Source: a virus
Reading direction: 5' to 3' (one strand)
IMG/VR virus record: IMGVR_UViG_3300021963_000576
Coordinates: 1 to 26,088 of that record
Length of the DNA stretch: 26,088 nt
This document shows positions 9,017-16,285 of this stretch, piece after piece. The position numbers and the translations under genes are program-made. The first letter of the stretch is position 1, and each line of letters begins with the position of its first letter. Below the pieces are notes generated by a model, which made no database searches, had not been told where the DNA came from, and was given only the letters and a program-made list of their open reading frames with translations.

Positions 9017-9045
9017 TTGCTTTTCAGCAACATTAATGCTATACT
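9017..9045 (+). promoter_or_regulatory. Putative sigma70-type promoter for gp55 operon
   Basis: TTGCTT (9017-9022) and TATACT (9040-9045) are separated by exactly 17 bases. The -10 box matches consensus at 5 of 6 positions and the -35 box at about 3 of 6. A 6-bp inverted repeat, GTTGCT at 9016-9021 and AGCAAC at 9026-9031, covers the -35 box and could be a protein-binding site. The gp55 start follows 25 bases after the -10 box. Confidence 0.5.
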
Positions 9046-9070
9046 TACATCAACATAATAACGGAGAACT

Positions 9071-9976
9071 ATGAGCCTACCATCACGAAAACCTGTCAAC
9101 TATTTAAATAATAAAGACATTTTAAAAGAAATTCACGAAAGCAAAAACGCATATTGTTACTTTACAAAGCCTGAATATCACAGATATGATTTTATTGTAG
9201 ATATGCCCCAAGCTAGTATCGAAGATAGTTTAGAGTATGCTTTCAAACCCGAAACAATTCAACAAGCAAAAGAAACACGTGCATTAAGATTAAGTTTAGA
9301 GCAAGGTTCTAAAGACGCAGTTAGTCCTGATTCAATAGAACTAACAGATTTAGTATTTCGTGTAATGACTTGGGATCACGTTCCAGTAGCACCAAAACAA
9401 CCCCGCAAAACAGTTAAAAAGAAAACAGCAAAGGATATCTTTGAGTTTGATGAGGAAGATCCAGATGCGATTTTCGCTGACTTAGAAGATAATACGACCA
9501 AAGCTGAAGTGGATGATATGGTTCACGTTAAAGTTAACTTCCCACCATTCCAACATTACAAAATTGATTCAAATAATACATTCTATTGTGTGGGCAAAAG
9601 TCATTGGGAAGGTGATTTAGAAACAGGTTCTTTTAATAAAGAACACGGTAAAATTACAAATAAACTTGCCCGTATGTATATTATGATGTGTGAAAAATAT
9701 GCAATGAAATATAATTGGCGTGGGTATACATACAACGATGAGATGCGTAACTCAGCGATACTTCAACTAACTTATGTTGGCTTACGATTCAATGAAGCAA
9801 AATCAGCTAACCCATTCGCTTACTACACAGCCGCTATAACAAATAGTTTTTGCCGTGTATTGAACACAGAAAAGCGCAATCAAAACATCCGAGACGACAT
9901 TTTAGAATTAAATGGACTAAATCCAAGTTGGTCAAGACAAGGGTCTGGGTCAAGTTCTACTGTGTACGAAGAATAA
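9071..9976 (+). CDS. 55: Late-transcription sigma factor, gp55-like, with long N-terminal extension
   Basis: The C-terminal part, about residues 175-275, matches T4 gp55, the phage sigma factor that directs host RNA polymerase to late promoters. Visible features are a helix with NKLARMYIMMCEKYAMKYNW, then YTYNDEMRNSAILQLTYVGL, then ANPFAYYTAAITNSFCRVLN, equivalent to the sigma region 2 core. The protein is 301 residues, T4 gp55 is 185, so about 120-150 N-terminal residues are extra. That extension contains a basic stretch (KQPRKTVKKKTAKD) next to an acidic one (FEFDEEDPDAIFADLED). The start has GGAG eight bases upstream. The gene opens the plus-strand set and is followed by a hairpin terminator-like element. 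Its predicted targets, CTAAATA/ATAAATA, recur across the window. Confidence 0.88.
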   Translation: MSLPSRKPVNYLNNKDILKEIHESKNAYCYFTKPEYHRYDFIVDMPQASIEDSLEYAFKPETIQQAKETRALRLSLEQGSKDAVSPDSIELTDLVFRVMTWDHVPVAPKQPRKTVKKKTAKDIFEFDEEDPDAIFADLEDNTTKAEVDDMVHVKVNFPPFQHYKIDSNNTFYCVGKSHWEGDLETGSFNKEHGKITNKLARMYIMMCEKYAMKYNWRGYTYNDEMRNSAILQLTYVGLRFNEAKSANPFAYYTAAITNSFCRVLNTEKRNQNIRDDILELNGLNPSWSRQGSGSSSTVYEE

Positions 9977-9982
9977 TTTAAC

Positions 9983-10012
9983 CAAAGCCGTTGCTAATGT
10001 GACGGCGTTTTT
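9983..10012 (+). terminator. Probable rho-independent terminator after gp55
   Basis: GCCGT (9987-9991) pairs with ACGGC (10002-10006), extendable by a wobble pair, followed by GTTTTT. It lies seven bases after the gp55 stop. The stem is short, so read-through to gp47 is likely. Confidence 0.5.
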
Positions 10013-10025
10013 ATATAATAGACGA

Positions 10026-11042
10026 ATGAGTAACCTTTTTAAAAAAGCCGCTGTGTTCACTGATATTCATTTTGGATTGAAGTCAAACAGCCTACAACAT
10101 AATCAAGACTGTGCCGATTTCGTAGATTGGTTCATCAAAAAAGCAAAGAGTGAGGGTTGTGAAACTTGTTTCTTCTTGGGCGACTGGAATCACCATCGTG
10201 CAAGTATTAACATTCACACATTACAATTTGGATTACAAGCATTGGAGAAACTAAGTGCAAGCTTTGATACTGTATATTTTATCCCAGGCAACCACGATCT
10301 TTATTATCGTGACCGCAGGGACATACATTCTGTTGAATGGGGTAAACATTTACCAAATGTTAAAATTATCAATGACTTCTTCCAACAAGGAGATGTAGTT
10401 ATTGCCCCTTGGTTAGTTCAAGATGATTATAAAAAGTTACAAAAGATGGGCGGCAAATACTTGTTCGGTCATTTAGAGTTACCTCGTTTTTATATGAATG
10501 CTATGGTAGAGATGCCGGATCACGGTGAAATCAATGAAGAACATATGACTGGCTTTGATAAAGTATTCAGTGGTCATTTTCATAAGCGACAAGCACGTAA
10601 GAATATTTGGTATACGGGTAATGCGTTTCCGCATAACTATGCTGACGCAGGAGATGATGCTCGTGGTATGATGATTTTAGAATGGGGTAGTGAGCCAGCG
10701 TTTCATACTTGGCCTAGACAGCCCGTTTTTCGTGTTCACAAACTCAGCGATGTATTAGAAAACCCTGAAGGCTTGTTATTGATTGACAGCCATGTTAGAG
10801 TACATCTTGATATTGAAATCTCATACGAAGAAGCAAACTTCTTACGTGAAACTTGGATCCCTGAACATAAACTAAGAGAGATGGCATTGATTCCTATGAA
10901 AGTAGAAACAAATGAGAACGGTCAAACTGCTGACGGATTGAAGTTTGAATCAGTAGACCAAATCATCATTGACCAGATTAACGCAATCGAATCAAATAAT
11001 TTTGACAAAAAGATTCTTTTGGACATTTATAACAATCTATGA
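10026..11042 (+). CDS. 47: Recombination endonuclease subunit gp47 (Mre11/SbcD-like)
   Basis: 338 residues from the ATG at 10026. An in-frame GTG at 9999 would add nine residues but lies inside the terminator hairpin, so the ATG is preferred; the ribosome site is weak in either case. All calcineurin-type metallophosphoesterase motifs are present: DIHFG near the N-terminus, GDWNHH, GNHDLYY, GHLE, and GHFHKR. In T4, gp47 is the nuclease partner of the gp46 ATPase. The complex resects double-strand ends for recombination-dependent replication and helps degrade host DNA. The last codons overlap the next small ORF by four bases (ATGA), which in turn overlaps gp46, so the three are coupled. Length matches T4 gp47 (339 residues). 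Confidence 0.93.
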   Translation: MSNLFKKAAVFTDIHFGLKSNSLQHNQDCADFVDWFIKKAKSEGCETCFFLGDWNHHRASINIHTLQFGLQALEKLSASFDTVYFIPGNHDLYYRDRRDIHSVEWGKHLPNVKIINDFFQQGDVVIAPWLVQDDYKKLQKMGGKYLFGHLELPRFYMNAMVEMPDHGEINEEHMTGFDKVFSGHFHKRQARKNIWYTGNAFPHNYADAGDDARGMMILEWGSEPAFHTWPRQPVFRVHKLSDVLENPEGLLLIDSHVRVHLDIEISYEEANFLRETWIPEHKLREMALIPMKVETNENGQTADGLKFESVDQIIIDQINAIESNNFDKKILLDIYNNL

Positions 11043-11245
11043 CCGACAGATTAGATTCTCTTATAAAAATAAACAAGCACTTGGGTATTGCGTTATCTGA
11101 ATTATCAAAGACACAACCTTATGTAGGCAGTTTAAGAGAAACACATAGATTGATTAGTGCTAAACTCAAAATAGAAAGTATTATAGAAAAAACATTAAAG
11201 GCAGAAAAATTAGCCAAAGATAGTTTTTTTAGAAAATTAAAATGA
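11039..11245 (+). CDS. Small conserved-position protein between gp47 and gp46
   Basis: 68 residues, basic and predicted mostly helical (LDSLIKINKHLGIALSELSK, then a long Lys/Glu-rich helix ending FFRKLK). It overlaps gp47 upstream and gp46 downstream by four bases each (ATGA), strong evidence for real, coupled translation. T4 also has small ORFs around gp46/gp47 (such as 47.1), but similarity in sequence cannot be claimed. Function unknown; a regulator or accessory subunit of the gp46/gp47 nuclease is a guess from position. Confidence 0.7.
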   Translation: MTDRLDSLIKINKHLGIALSELSKTQPYVGSLRETHRLISAKLKIESIIEKTLKAEKLAKDSFFRKLK

Positions 11246-13314
11246 TTACACTCCAAAATATAACTTTACGCAATTTTTTAAGCATCGGCGCAGTAACACA
11301 AGCAGTTGACTTTGATAAGAAAGACTTAACACTTATTCTAGGTGAAAATTTAGACTTAGGAGGTGACGGTGCTCGTAATGGTACGGGCAAGACCACATTG
11401 ATTCAAGGTCTTAGCTATGCACTGTTTGGTCAACCTATTAACAACATCCGCAAAGATAACTTAGTCAATCGCACAAATGGTAAAGCTATGTTAGTTACAT
11501 TGACATTCAATGTTAATGGTACTAACTACAAGATTGAACGCGGTCGTAAACCTAACATTCTCAAGTTCTATGTCAATGATGTTCAGGAGAAGGCTTCTGA
11601 GGATCAGCAAGGTGAGAACAAAGAAACACAGGCAGCTATCGAAAAGGTCATTAATATGACACCCGATATGTTCCGCCACATTGTTGTATTGAACACATAC
11701 AGTGAACCATTCTTAGCACTGAAGAACAATGATCAGAAAGATATCATTGAGCAATTGATGGGTATCACTCTGTTATCTGAAAAAGCTGAGGTCATCAAAG
11801 AGATGATCCGCAGAAGTAAAGATGATATTCAAAGTGAAGAATTCCGTGTTAAAGCTATTGAAGAAGCTAACAAGCGAGTTAAAGAACAAATTGATGCATT
11901 AAAGCGTAGACAAACATTATGGTTGAAGAAACACGATGAAGATTTGACTACACTCGCCCTTCAGTATGATGAACTAAGCAAAATTGATATTCAAGCAGAG
12001 TTACAAGCACACAAAGATTTAAACGTATGGACGAAGCAGAAAGAGGCGCAAGATACTTACAATGCCTTAGTTGCTCGTTCTACTGCTTGGCAACAAAAAC
12101 ACGATACTGATGTGACAGTAGCATACACGGCTTACTTGCGTAAAAACGAATATGATATTGATGCTGAACTTAAAGCTTGGAGTGACTTAAAAGAATGGTT
12201 ACACAATGATGCTGAACAAAAATCTATAGCAACAACAATTGATACCCTAACCAAAAGTATTACGAAAGAAAAAAAATTAATTGATAAATTGGTTCGGGAA
12301 GTTAAAGAACTTGAGGATCACAAGTGTTATGCGTGTGGTCAAGACTTCCACGATGATAAACATTTAGAAGTTACATTAGAAAAGACTACATTACTTGAGA
12401 ATGCTAAAGCTGATTTGGCTGACCTCGAACGTAAATTGTCAGACAATCAATCGTTGGTTACTGAATTAGGTCCTAAGCCTACTCCATCATACAAGACAGA
12501 AGCAGAAGCTATTCGTCACAGCGGTGATGTAGCTAACTTAAAGAAAGTATGGGAAGACAAGAAACAAGAGTCTAATCCATTTAGTGAACAACTAAATGAT
12601 TTAACACCGGTAGTTCTAGGCCCTCAGCCTGTAACTCATTATGACACAGAAGCCGAAGCAGTTAAACATTCAAGTGAAGTTGCTAATATTCTAAGTCAGA
12701 TTGATAATAAGTCACAAGAATCTGATCCATACGCAGAACAAGTAACTGAAATGGAAACACAAGCACTACAAGCAATTGATTTTGAAGCTATTAATCGTTT
12801 GACACGAACAATGGAACATCAAAAGTTCTTGTTAGATTTGTTAACTAGCAAAGATAGTTTTGTTCGTAAGAAGATTATTGACCAGAACTTGAGTTATTTA
12901 AATAGTCGATTGACACATTACTTAGACAAGATCGGTCTACCACATCAAGTTATCTTTAAGAATGACTTGCAAGTTGAGATTACAGAATTAGGTCGTGAGC
13001 TTGACTTTGATAATCTTTCACGCGGTGAACGCAATCGATTGATTCTAGGCTTGAGTTTTGCGTTCCGTGACGTTTGGGAATCATTATACTCACCAATCAA
13101 TACATTATTCATTGACGAATTGATTGACAGTGGTCTTGACACAATGGGTGTTGAGAACAGTCTAGCAATTCTTAAAGATATGAGCCGTCGCAGACAGAAA
13201 TCTATTTGGCTTGTATCACACCGTGAAGAACTAGCAGGTCGTGTACCTAACGTTCTCAAAGTTGTTAAAGAAAATGGCTTCACAAGCTATAACACTGCAG
13301 TAGATATCGAATAA
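11242..13314 (+). CDS. 46: Recombination endonuclease subunit gp46 (Rad50/SbcC-like ATPase)
   Basis: 690 residues (T4 gp46 is 560). Walker A is GARNGTGKTT at 43-52; the zinc hook is CYAC at 362-365, in the middle of the coiled coil; the ABC signature is LSRGERNRL at 592-600; Walker B is TLFIDEL at 621-627; and the switch histidine is H660 in WLVSHREEL. This is the SMC-like ATPase partner of gp47. The extra length comes from the arms. The N-side arm holds two copies of a unit (about 225-270 and 280-326, both with KHD then a D-I-x-AEL motif), and the C-side arm holds two copies of another (409-450 and 459-500, both LGP then Y-x-TEAEA, HS, ESxP). The stop overlaps the ATG of the next gene (TAATG). 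Confidence 0.94.
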   Translation: MITLQNITLRNFLSIGAVTQAVDFDKKDLTLILGENLDLGGDGARNGTGKTTLIQGLSYALFGQPINNIRKDNLVNRTNGKAMLVTLTFNVNGTNYKIERGRKPNILKFYVNDVQEKASEDQQGENKETQAAIEKVINMTPDMFRHIVVLNTYSEPFLALKNNDQKDIIEQLMGITLLSEKAEVIKEMIRRSKDDIQSEEFRVKAIEEANKRVKEQIDALKRRQTLWLKKHDEDLTTLALQYDELSKIDIQAELQAHKDLNVWTKQKEAQDTYNALVARSTAWQQKHDTDVTVAYTAYLRKNEYDIDAELKAWSDLKEWLHNDAEQKSIATTIDTLTKSITKEKKLIDKLVREVKELEDHKCYACGQDFHDDKHLEVTLEKTTLLENAKADLADLERKLSDNQSLVTELGPKPTPSYKTEAEAIRHSGDVANLKKVWEDKKQESNPFSEQLNDLTPVVLGPQPVTHYDTEAEAVKHSSEVANILSQIDNKSQESDPYAEQVTEMETQALQAIDFEAINRLTRTMEHQKFLLDLLTSKDSFVRKKIIDQNLSYLNSRLTHYLDKIGLPHQVIFKNDLQVEITELGRELDFDNLSRGERNRLILGLSFAFRDVWESLYSPINTLFIDELIDSGLDTMGVENSLAILKDMSRRRQKSIWLVSHREELAGRVPNVLKVVKENGFTSYNTAVDIE

Positions 13315-14192
13315 TGCCAGATATTTTTCGTTTTCAGAATGTAAAGATAGTTCATTTCGAACCTACTACAAACTGCAATGCGGCCTGTCCTCAGTGTTTG
13401 CGCACTAGAACAGAGTTTGAACCAAACGAATTAAGTTTAGATGACGTAAAATTATTGTTTACTCCAGACGTATTACTGCAATTAGAAAAAATCTATATGT
13501 GTGGTAACTACGGTGATCCTGCAAGTGCTAGACAAGCGATTGAGATGTATGAATACTTCAAGTCTGTGAATCCTAATATCATCATTGGTATGAACACTAA
13601 TGGTGGTATACGTTATCCTGAGTGGTGGGACAAACTAGCCAAAATAATGACAGGCGAAAAAGATTATGTTGTATTCAGTATAGATGGATTGGAAGATACT
13701 AATCATTTATATCGTAGAAATGTTCGTTGGTCGAAAGTTGTAGAAAATGCGCAAGCATTTATCAATGCAGGTGGCAAAGCACATTGGGATATGTTAGTTT
13801 TTGAACATAACAAACATCAGGTTGATCAAGCACATCTTATAGCAAAGCAAATGGGTTTCAAGTGGTTCCGTGCTAAAGTTAGCAGACGATTCACACGTTT
13901 CCCGGTAGACGGTATTAGTCAACCAATTGAATTCGTAGATAATAAAGTAACTCAAGGTTATATCGAATGTAGTGCTATGAAAGAGAATAGCATTTATGTT
14001 GATGCATCCGGTAAAGCTTACCCTTGCTGTTGGCAAGGTGAGAATCAGCATCAACCAAATATTGTTCAATGGTTTTATGATTTGTCTGAGAATTGGAATA
14101 CAAACCCTGATAAGACTTGCGCCAAATCTTGTTTAAAGAATAATAGCGGAACTACATTTAGCAATCAGTGGTATAGGGCAATAGAATTATAA
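13314..14192 (+). CDS. Radical SAM protein with C-terminal cysteine cluster (copy 1)
   Basis: 292 residues. C21, C25 and C28 form the CNAACPQC motif (CX3CX2C) that holds the 4Fe-4S cluster and SAM. MCGNYGDP (about 62-69) stands where many family members have GGEP, and TNGG (95-98) and FSIDGLEDTNH (121-131) fit later strands of the partial barrel. The C-terminus has C219, the pair C238-C239 in YPCCW, and C269/C273 (CAKSC), spacing like the auxiliary cluster of twitch or SPASM proteins that act on peptides or proteins. The substrate is unknown. The start overlaps the gp46 stop and the end overlaps copy 2, each by one base (TAATG), so it is expressed with the recombination genes. QueE-type 7-deazaguanine synthesis is less likely given the C-terminal cysteines. 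Confidence 0.85.
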   Translation: MPDIFRFQNVKIVHFEPTTNCNAACPQCLRTRTEFEPNELSLDDVKLLFTPDVLLQLEKIYMCGNYGDPASARQAIEMYEYFKSVNPNIIIGMNTNGGIRYPEWWDKLAKIMTGEKDYVVFSIDGLEDTNHLYRRNVRWSKVVENAQAFINAGGKAHWDMLVFEHNKHQVDQAHLIAKQMGFKWFRAKVSRRFTRFPVDGISQPIEFVDNKVTQGYIECSAMKENSIYVDASGKAYPCCWQGENQHQPNIVQWFYDLSENWNTNPDKTCAKSCLKNNSGTTFSNQWYRAIEL

Positions 14193-15196
14193 TGTTAGCA
14201 TCATGGCATTTTCATATTGAGATAAGCAGTAAATGTACGCTTAAATGCCCACGGTGTCCACGTCAAGAATCACCTGATACTCTTGTTAATAGCGAATTAG
14301 ATTTAGAGTTTTTCAAGCGTAATTTTACTCCCGAATTTATCAAACAACACGTTGAGAAAATCACGTGGTGTGGAGATGATGGAGATCCTATATATGCACA
14401 CGATTTCTTAGAAGTTATAAAATATATTAAGGCAATTAAAAATGTAGCAATGTCAATTGTTACTAATGGCAGTTACAAGAAAGAGTCATTTTGGTCTGAG
14501 CTAGGTCAAGTATTAGATGAGACTGATCAGGTTCATTTCAGTATAGACGGTTATGACCAATATAGTAATGAGCAATATCGGGTGAACAGTAACTGGGATA
14601 GCATTGTATTAGGAGTAAAGACTCTTAGAGCTAATAGCAATTGCTTGATGATTTGGGATGCAATTGGTTTCAAATTCAATGAAACTAAAATTGATTATAT
14701 GAAGCAACTTGCATCTGAGTTGGGATTCGATACTTTTCAATTAAACAAGAGCACTAAGTTTGGTGTTTATAATCCTATATACGGAATCAATGATCCTTTA
14801 CAACCAATTGATAGCTTAATAGCATCGGGTCATAGATTTCAAAGAGAGTTTAGTAATTTATCAGGTAGAGAATTAGTTAAGCCGTGGATGCCTATTAATC
14901 TTGAGTTTTATAACAATGTTGCTATAATAGATGATAAGATAAAACCGTTGTGTCACGTAGGTAATAAAGGATTGTTTATTAATAGTCAAGGTGACTTTTT
15001 TCCCTGTTGCTGGGTAGCGAATCGCTATTCACATAATGATCATTGGCTAGATATTAGTAAGAAGTTTAACCTACACAAAAATAGTTTAAAAGATGTTATT
15101 ATCAATGAATTTTGGAATAAAGAGTTCATTAATAATAGTTTAGAATGTGTTAACAAATGCAGTAAACACATTGTAACAGAAAAATATGCAACCTGA
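14192..15196 (+). CDS. Radical SAM protein with C-terminal cysteine cluster (copy 2)
   Basis: 334 residues, a diverged paralogue of the preceding gene. CTLKCPRC gives C15, C19 and C22 of the SAM-cluster motif. WCGDDGDPIYAHDF (about 59-72) matches MCGNYGDPASA of copy 1. FSIDGYDQY (116-124) again follows. The C-terminal cysteines repeat the same pattern: C254, C272-C273 in FPCCW, then C319 and C323 (CVNKC). The two share the same architecture but little else, so duplication is old or each was acquired separately. The ATG overlaps the stop of copy 1. Reaction and substrate unknown; a protein or peptide modification is inferred from the SPASM/twitch-like tail only. Confidence 0.83.
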   Translation: MLASWHFHIEISSKCTLKCPRCPRQESPDTLVNSELDLEFFKRNFTPEFIKQHVEKITWCGDDGDPIYAHDFLEVIKYIKAIKNVAMSIVTNGSYKKESFWSELGQVLDETDQVHFSIDGYDQYSNEQYRVNSNWDSIVLGVKTLRANSNCLMIWDAIGFKFNETKIDYMKQLASELGFDTFQLNKSTKFGVYNPIYGINDPLQPIDSLIASGHRFQREFSNLSGRELVKPWMPINLEFYNNVAIIDDKIKPLCHVGNKGLFINSQGDFFPCCWVANRYSHNDHWLDISKKFNLHKNSLKDVIINEFWNKEFINNSLECVNKCSKHIVTEKYAT

Positions 15197-15217
15197 TTTT
15201 GTACGATAAGTAATAAT

Positions 15218-15781
15218 ATGCCAAGTCCACAAAAAGCAAAAGGTTCCGGTTTTGAGCGAGAAATCGCTAAATATCTATCAGAGAAGTATGGTGAGTCATT
15301 CATTCGTGCTCCAGGATCCGGTGCTTATATCGGTGGAAAAAATCAGTCAAGAACACAAATTCTACACGAAGGTCAGATTAGAAGTTTTAAAGGGGACATA
15401 GTTCCCGGACATACTTTTACTAAGATGAATGTAGAGTGTAAGTTTTACGCTGATTTTCCGTTTCATTTATTACTTTCAGGGGAATGCAAAGTAATAGATG
15501 CTTGGCTCGAACAACTCATGGATGTAGCCGATCCCGAAGATTGTAATATTCTTTTTATGAAATTCAATCGTAAGGGTCGCTATGTTGCTGTACAAAGCAA
15601 ACTAACATGGGTGACTGACAATTTTGTATATTATACTAATCCCAAACACGGCGATTGGATAATTATGGAATTTGACAGCTTCTTCTTAAACAACAGTACA
15701 TTATTAAAAGCATATTCAGGCTCAACAGACACCACGTCAAATCAAACTGTTACAAATAACATCCTCACAATAGAAACTTAA
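15218..15781 (+). CDS. PD-(D/E)XK-type nuclease, possibly resolvase-like
   Basis: 187 residues. The N-terminus KGSGFEREIAKYLSEKYG (8-25) supplies an early acidic residue (E15), D60 is in SFKGDIVPG, and E73/K75 are in VECKFY. This order, E...D...ExK, is the PD-(D/E)XK metal-dependent nuclease core, with the usual positive loop between (RAPGSGAYIGG). Members include Holliday-junction resolvases and phage DNA-processing enzymes. The exact subfamily is not resolved. Coming after gp47/gp46 and the radical SAM pair, a job in recombination or packaging DNA repair is plausible. About 20 bases separate it from the previous stop. The ribosome site is weak. The C-terminal 25 residues are Thr/Asn/Ser-rich and probably disordered. 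The non-coding structured region begins right after its stop. Confidence 0.72.
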   Translation: MPSPQKAKGSGFEREIAKYLSEKYGESFIRAPGSGAYIGGKNQSRTQILHEGQIRSFKGDIVPGHTFTKMNVECKFYADFPFHLLLSGECKVIDAWLEQLMDVADPEDCNILFMKFNRKGRYVAVQSKLTWVTDNFVYYTNPKHGDWIIMEFDSFFLNNSTLLKAYSGSTDTTSNQTVTNNILTIET

Positions 15782-15782
15782 T

Positions 15783-15788
15783 TAAAAT
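15783..15788 (+). promoter_or_regulatory. Possible -10 box (TAAAAT) for the non-coding RNA
   Basis: TAAAAT matches TATAAT at five of six positions and ends six bases before 15795, the first base of the outer stem of the RNA structure. No good -35 box is seen 17 bases upstream, so the RNA may instead be processed from the upstream operon transcript. Confidence 0.25.
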
Positions 15789-15789
15789 A

Positions 15790-16285
15790 AAAATTTGTTG
15801 TCTGCGTTGGCAGACCTCCTTGAAGATGCCTGAAAGATGGCTGATGGATCTGGAGTAAGCGTGTGTAGCGATATACACGGAATACCGAGAAGGCAATCGA
15901 CAAAGCGAACCTTCAACAAGTCTATTGATATTTTGTCTTGAATCAATAGAATGTGCGTTGCTGAATGAAACACTAAAGTGCGTAAATTCAACTACAATCC
16001 CATAAACTTTACAGAGCAACCGGTAGCATTTAATAGCATCAAATAGCTAATTAGATGGGGAATAGACAACACTGGATGACGGTCGTGCAAACAACCTTTA
16101 CCATTGGTAGTGCTGAATAGCACTACCATGGCTTCAAATCGGCAATCATATCCCGTATTAAATTAGAATAAAAAAGAATAGATAACCGTAAACAATAAGA
16201 ACGAACGAAGTGAGTTCTTAGATGAACGAAGTTCATCTTTACAAAGAAACAACCCGATGTGATAAATGAATAGTTACGGGATTAA
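15790..16285 (+). ncRNA. Putative large structured non-coding RNA (unclassified)
   Basis: No convincing gene lies in these 500 bases, but many strong helices do. 5' domain: TTGTTG 15795-15800 pairs with CAACAA 15914-15919, enclosing GTCTGC/GCAGAC (15800-15805/15810-15815, where G15800 competes with the outer stem), CTCC/GGAG (15816-15819/15852-15855), an 8-bp hairpin with a GCGA tetraloop (15860-15867/15872-15879) and GAAGG/CCTTC (15889-15893/15910-15914). Then a perfect 9-bp stem 15921-15929/15942-15950, GTTGCT/AGCAAC 15957-15962/16015-16020 with a possible pseudoknot CCCAT 15999-16003 to ATGGG 16055-16059, and a 13-bp stem 16101-16131. 3' domain: 8-bp ATCCCGTA/TACGGGAT (16150-16157/16275-16282) around hairpins 16196-16220 and 16221-16237. 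The GNRA loop and a G-U pair favour the plus strand. It is not a tRNA, tmRNA or recognisable group I intron. GOLLD- or ROOL-like large phage RNAs are candidates to test. Confidence 0.6.

Noticed and set aside
10014-10019. TATAAT as a promoter for gp47
   Set aside because: It lies six bases before the preferred ATG and within the T-run of the terminator, with no -35 box; it would give a leaderless message.
13314-14192. QueE-type enzyme of 7-deazaguanine synthesis
   Set aside because: The protein is longer, has a SPASM/twitch-like cysteine tail, and no other deazaguanine genes are in the window.
15266-15272. CTAAATA inside the nuclease gene
   Set aside because: Encodes AKY in the conserved N-terminal helix, with no gene start nearby downstream; likely chance.
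15765-16019. Minus-strand open frames (84 and 69 codons) in the non-coding stretch
   Set aside because: No ribosome sites, no domain-like composition, and they cross several perfect helices of the putative RNA. One overlaps the end of the nuclease gene.
15790-16285. Group I intron, tmRNA, RNase P RNA or tRNA in the non-coding stretch
   Set aside because: No group I P7/J8-7 sequence pair, no tRNA-like acceptor with TTCGA arm, no tmRNA tag frame, and no RNase P core sequence were found by eye. Diverged forms still need a covariance search.
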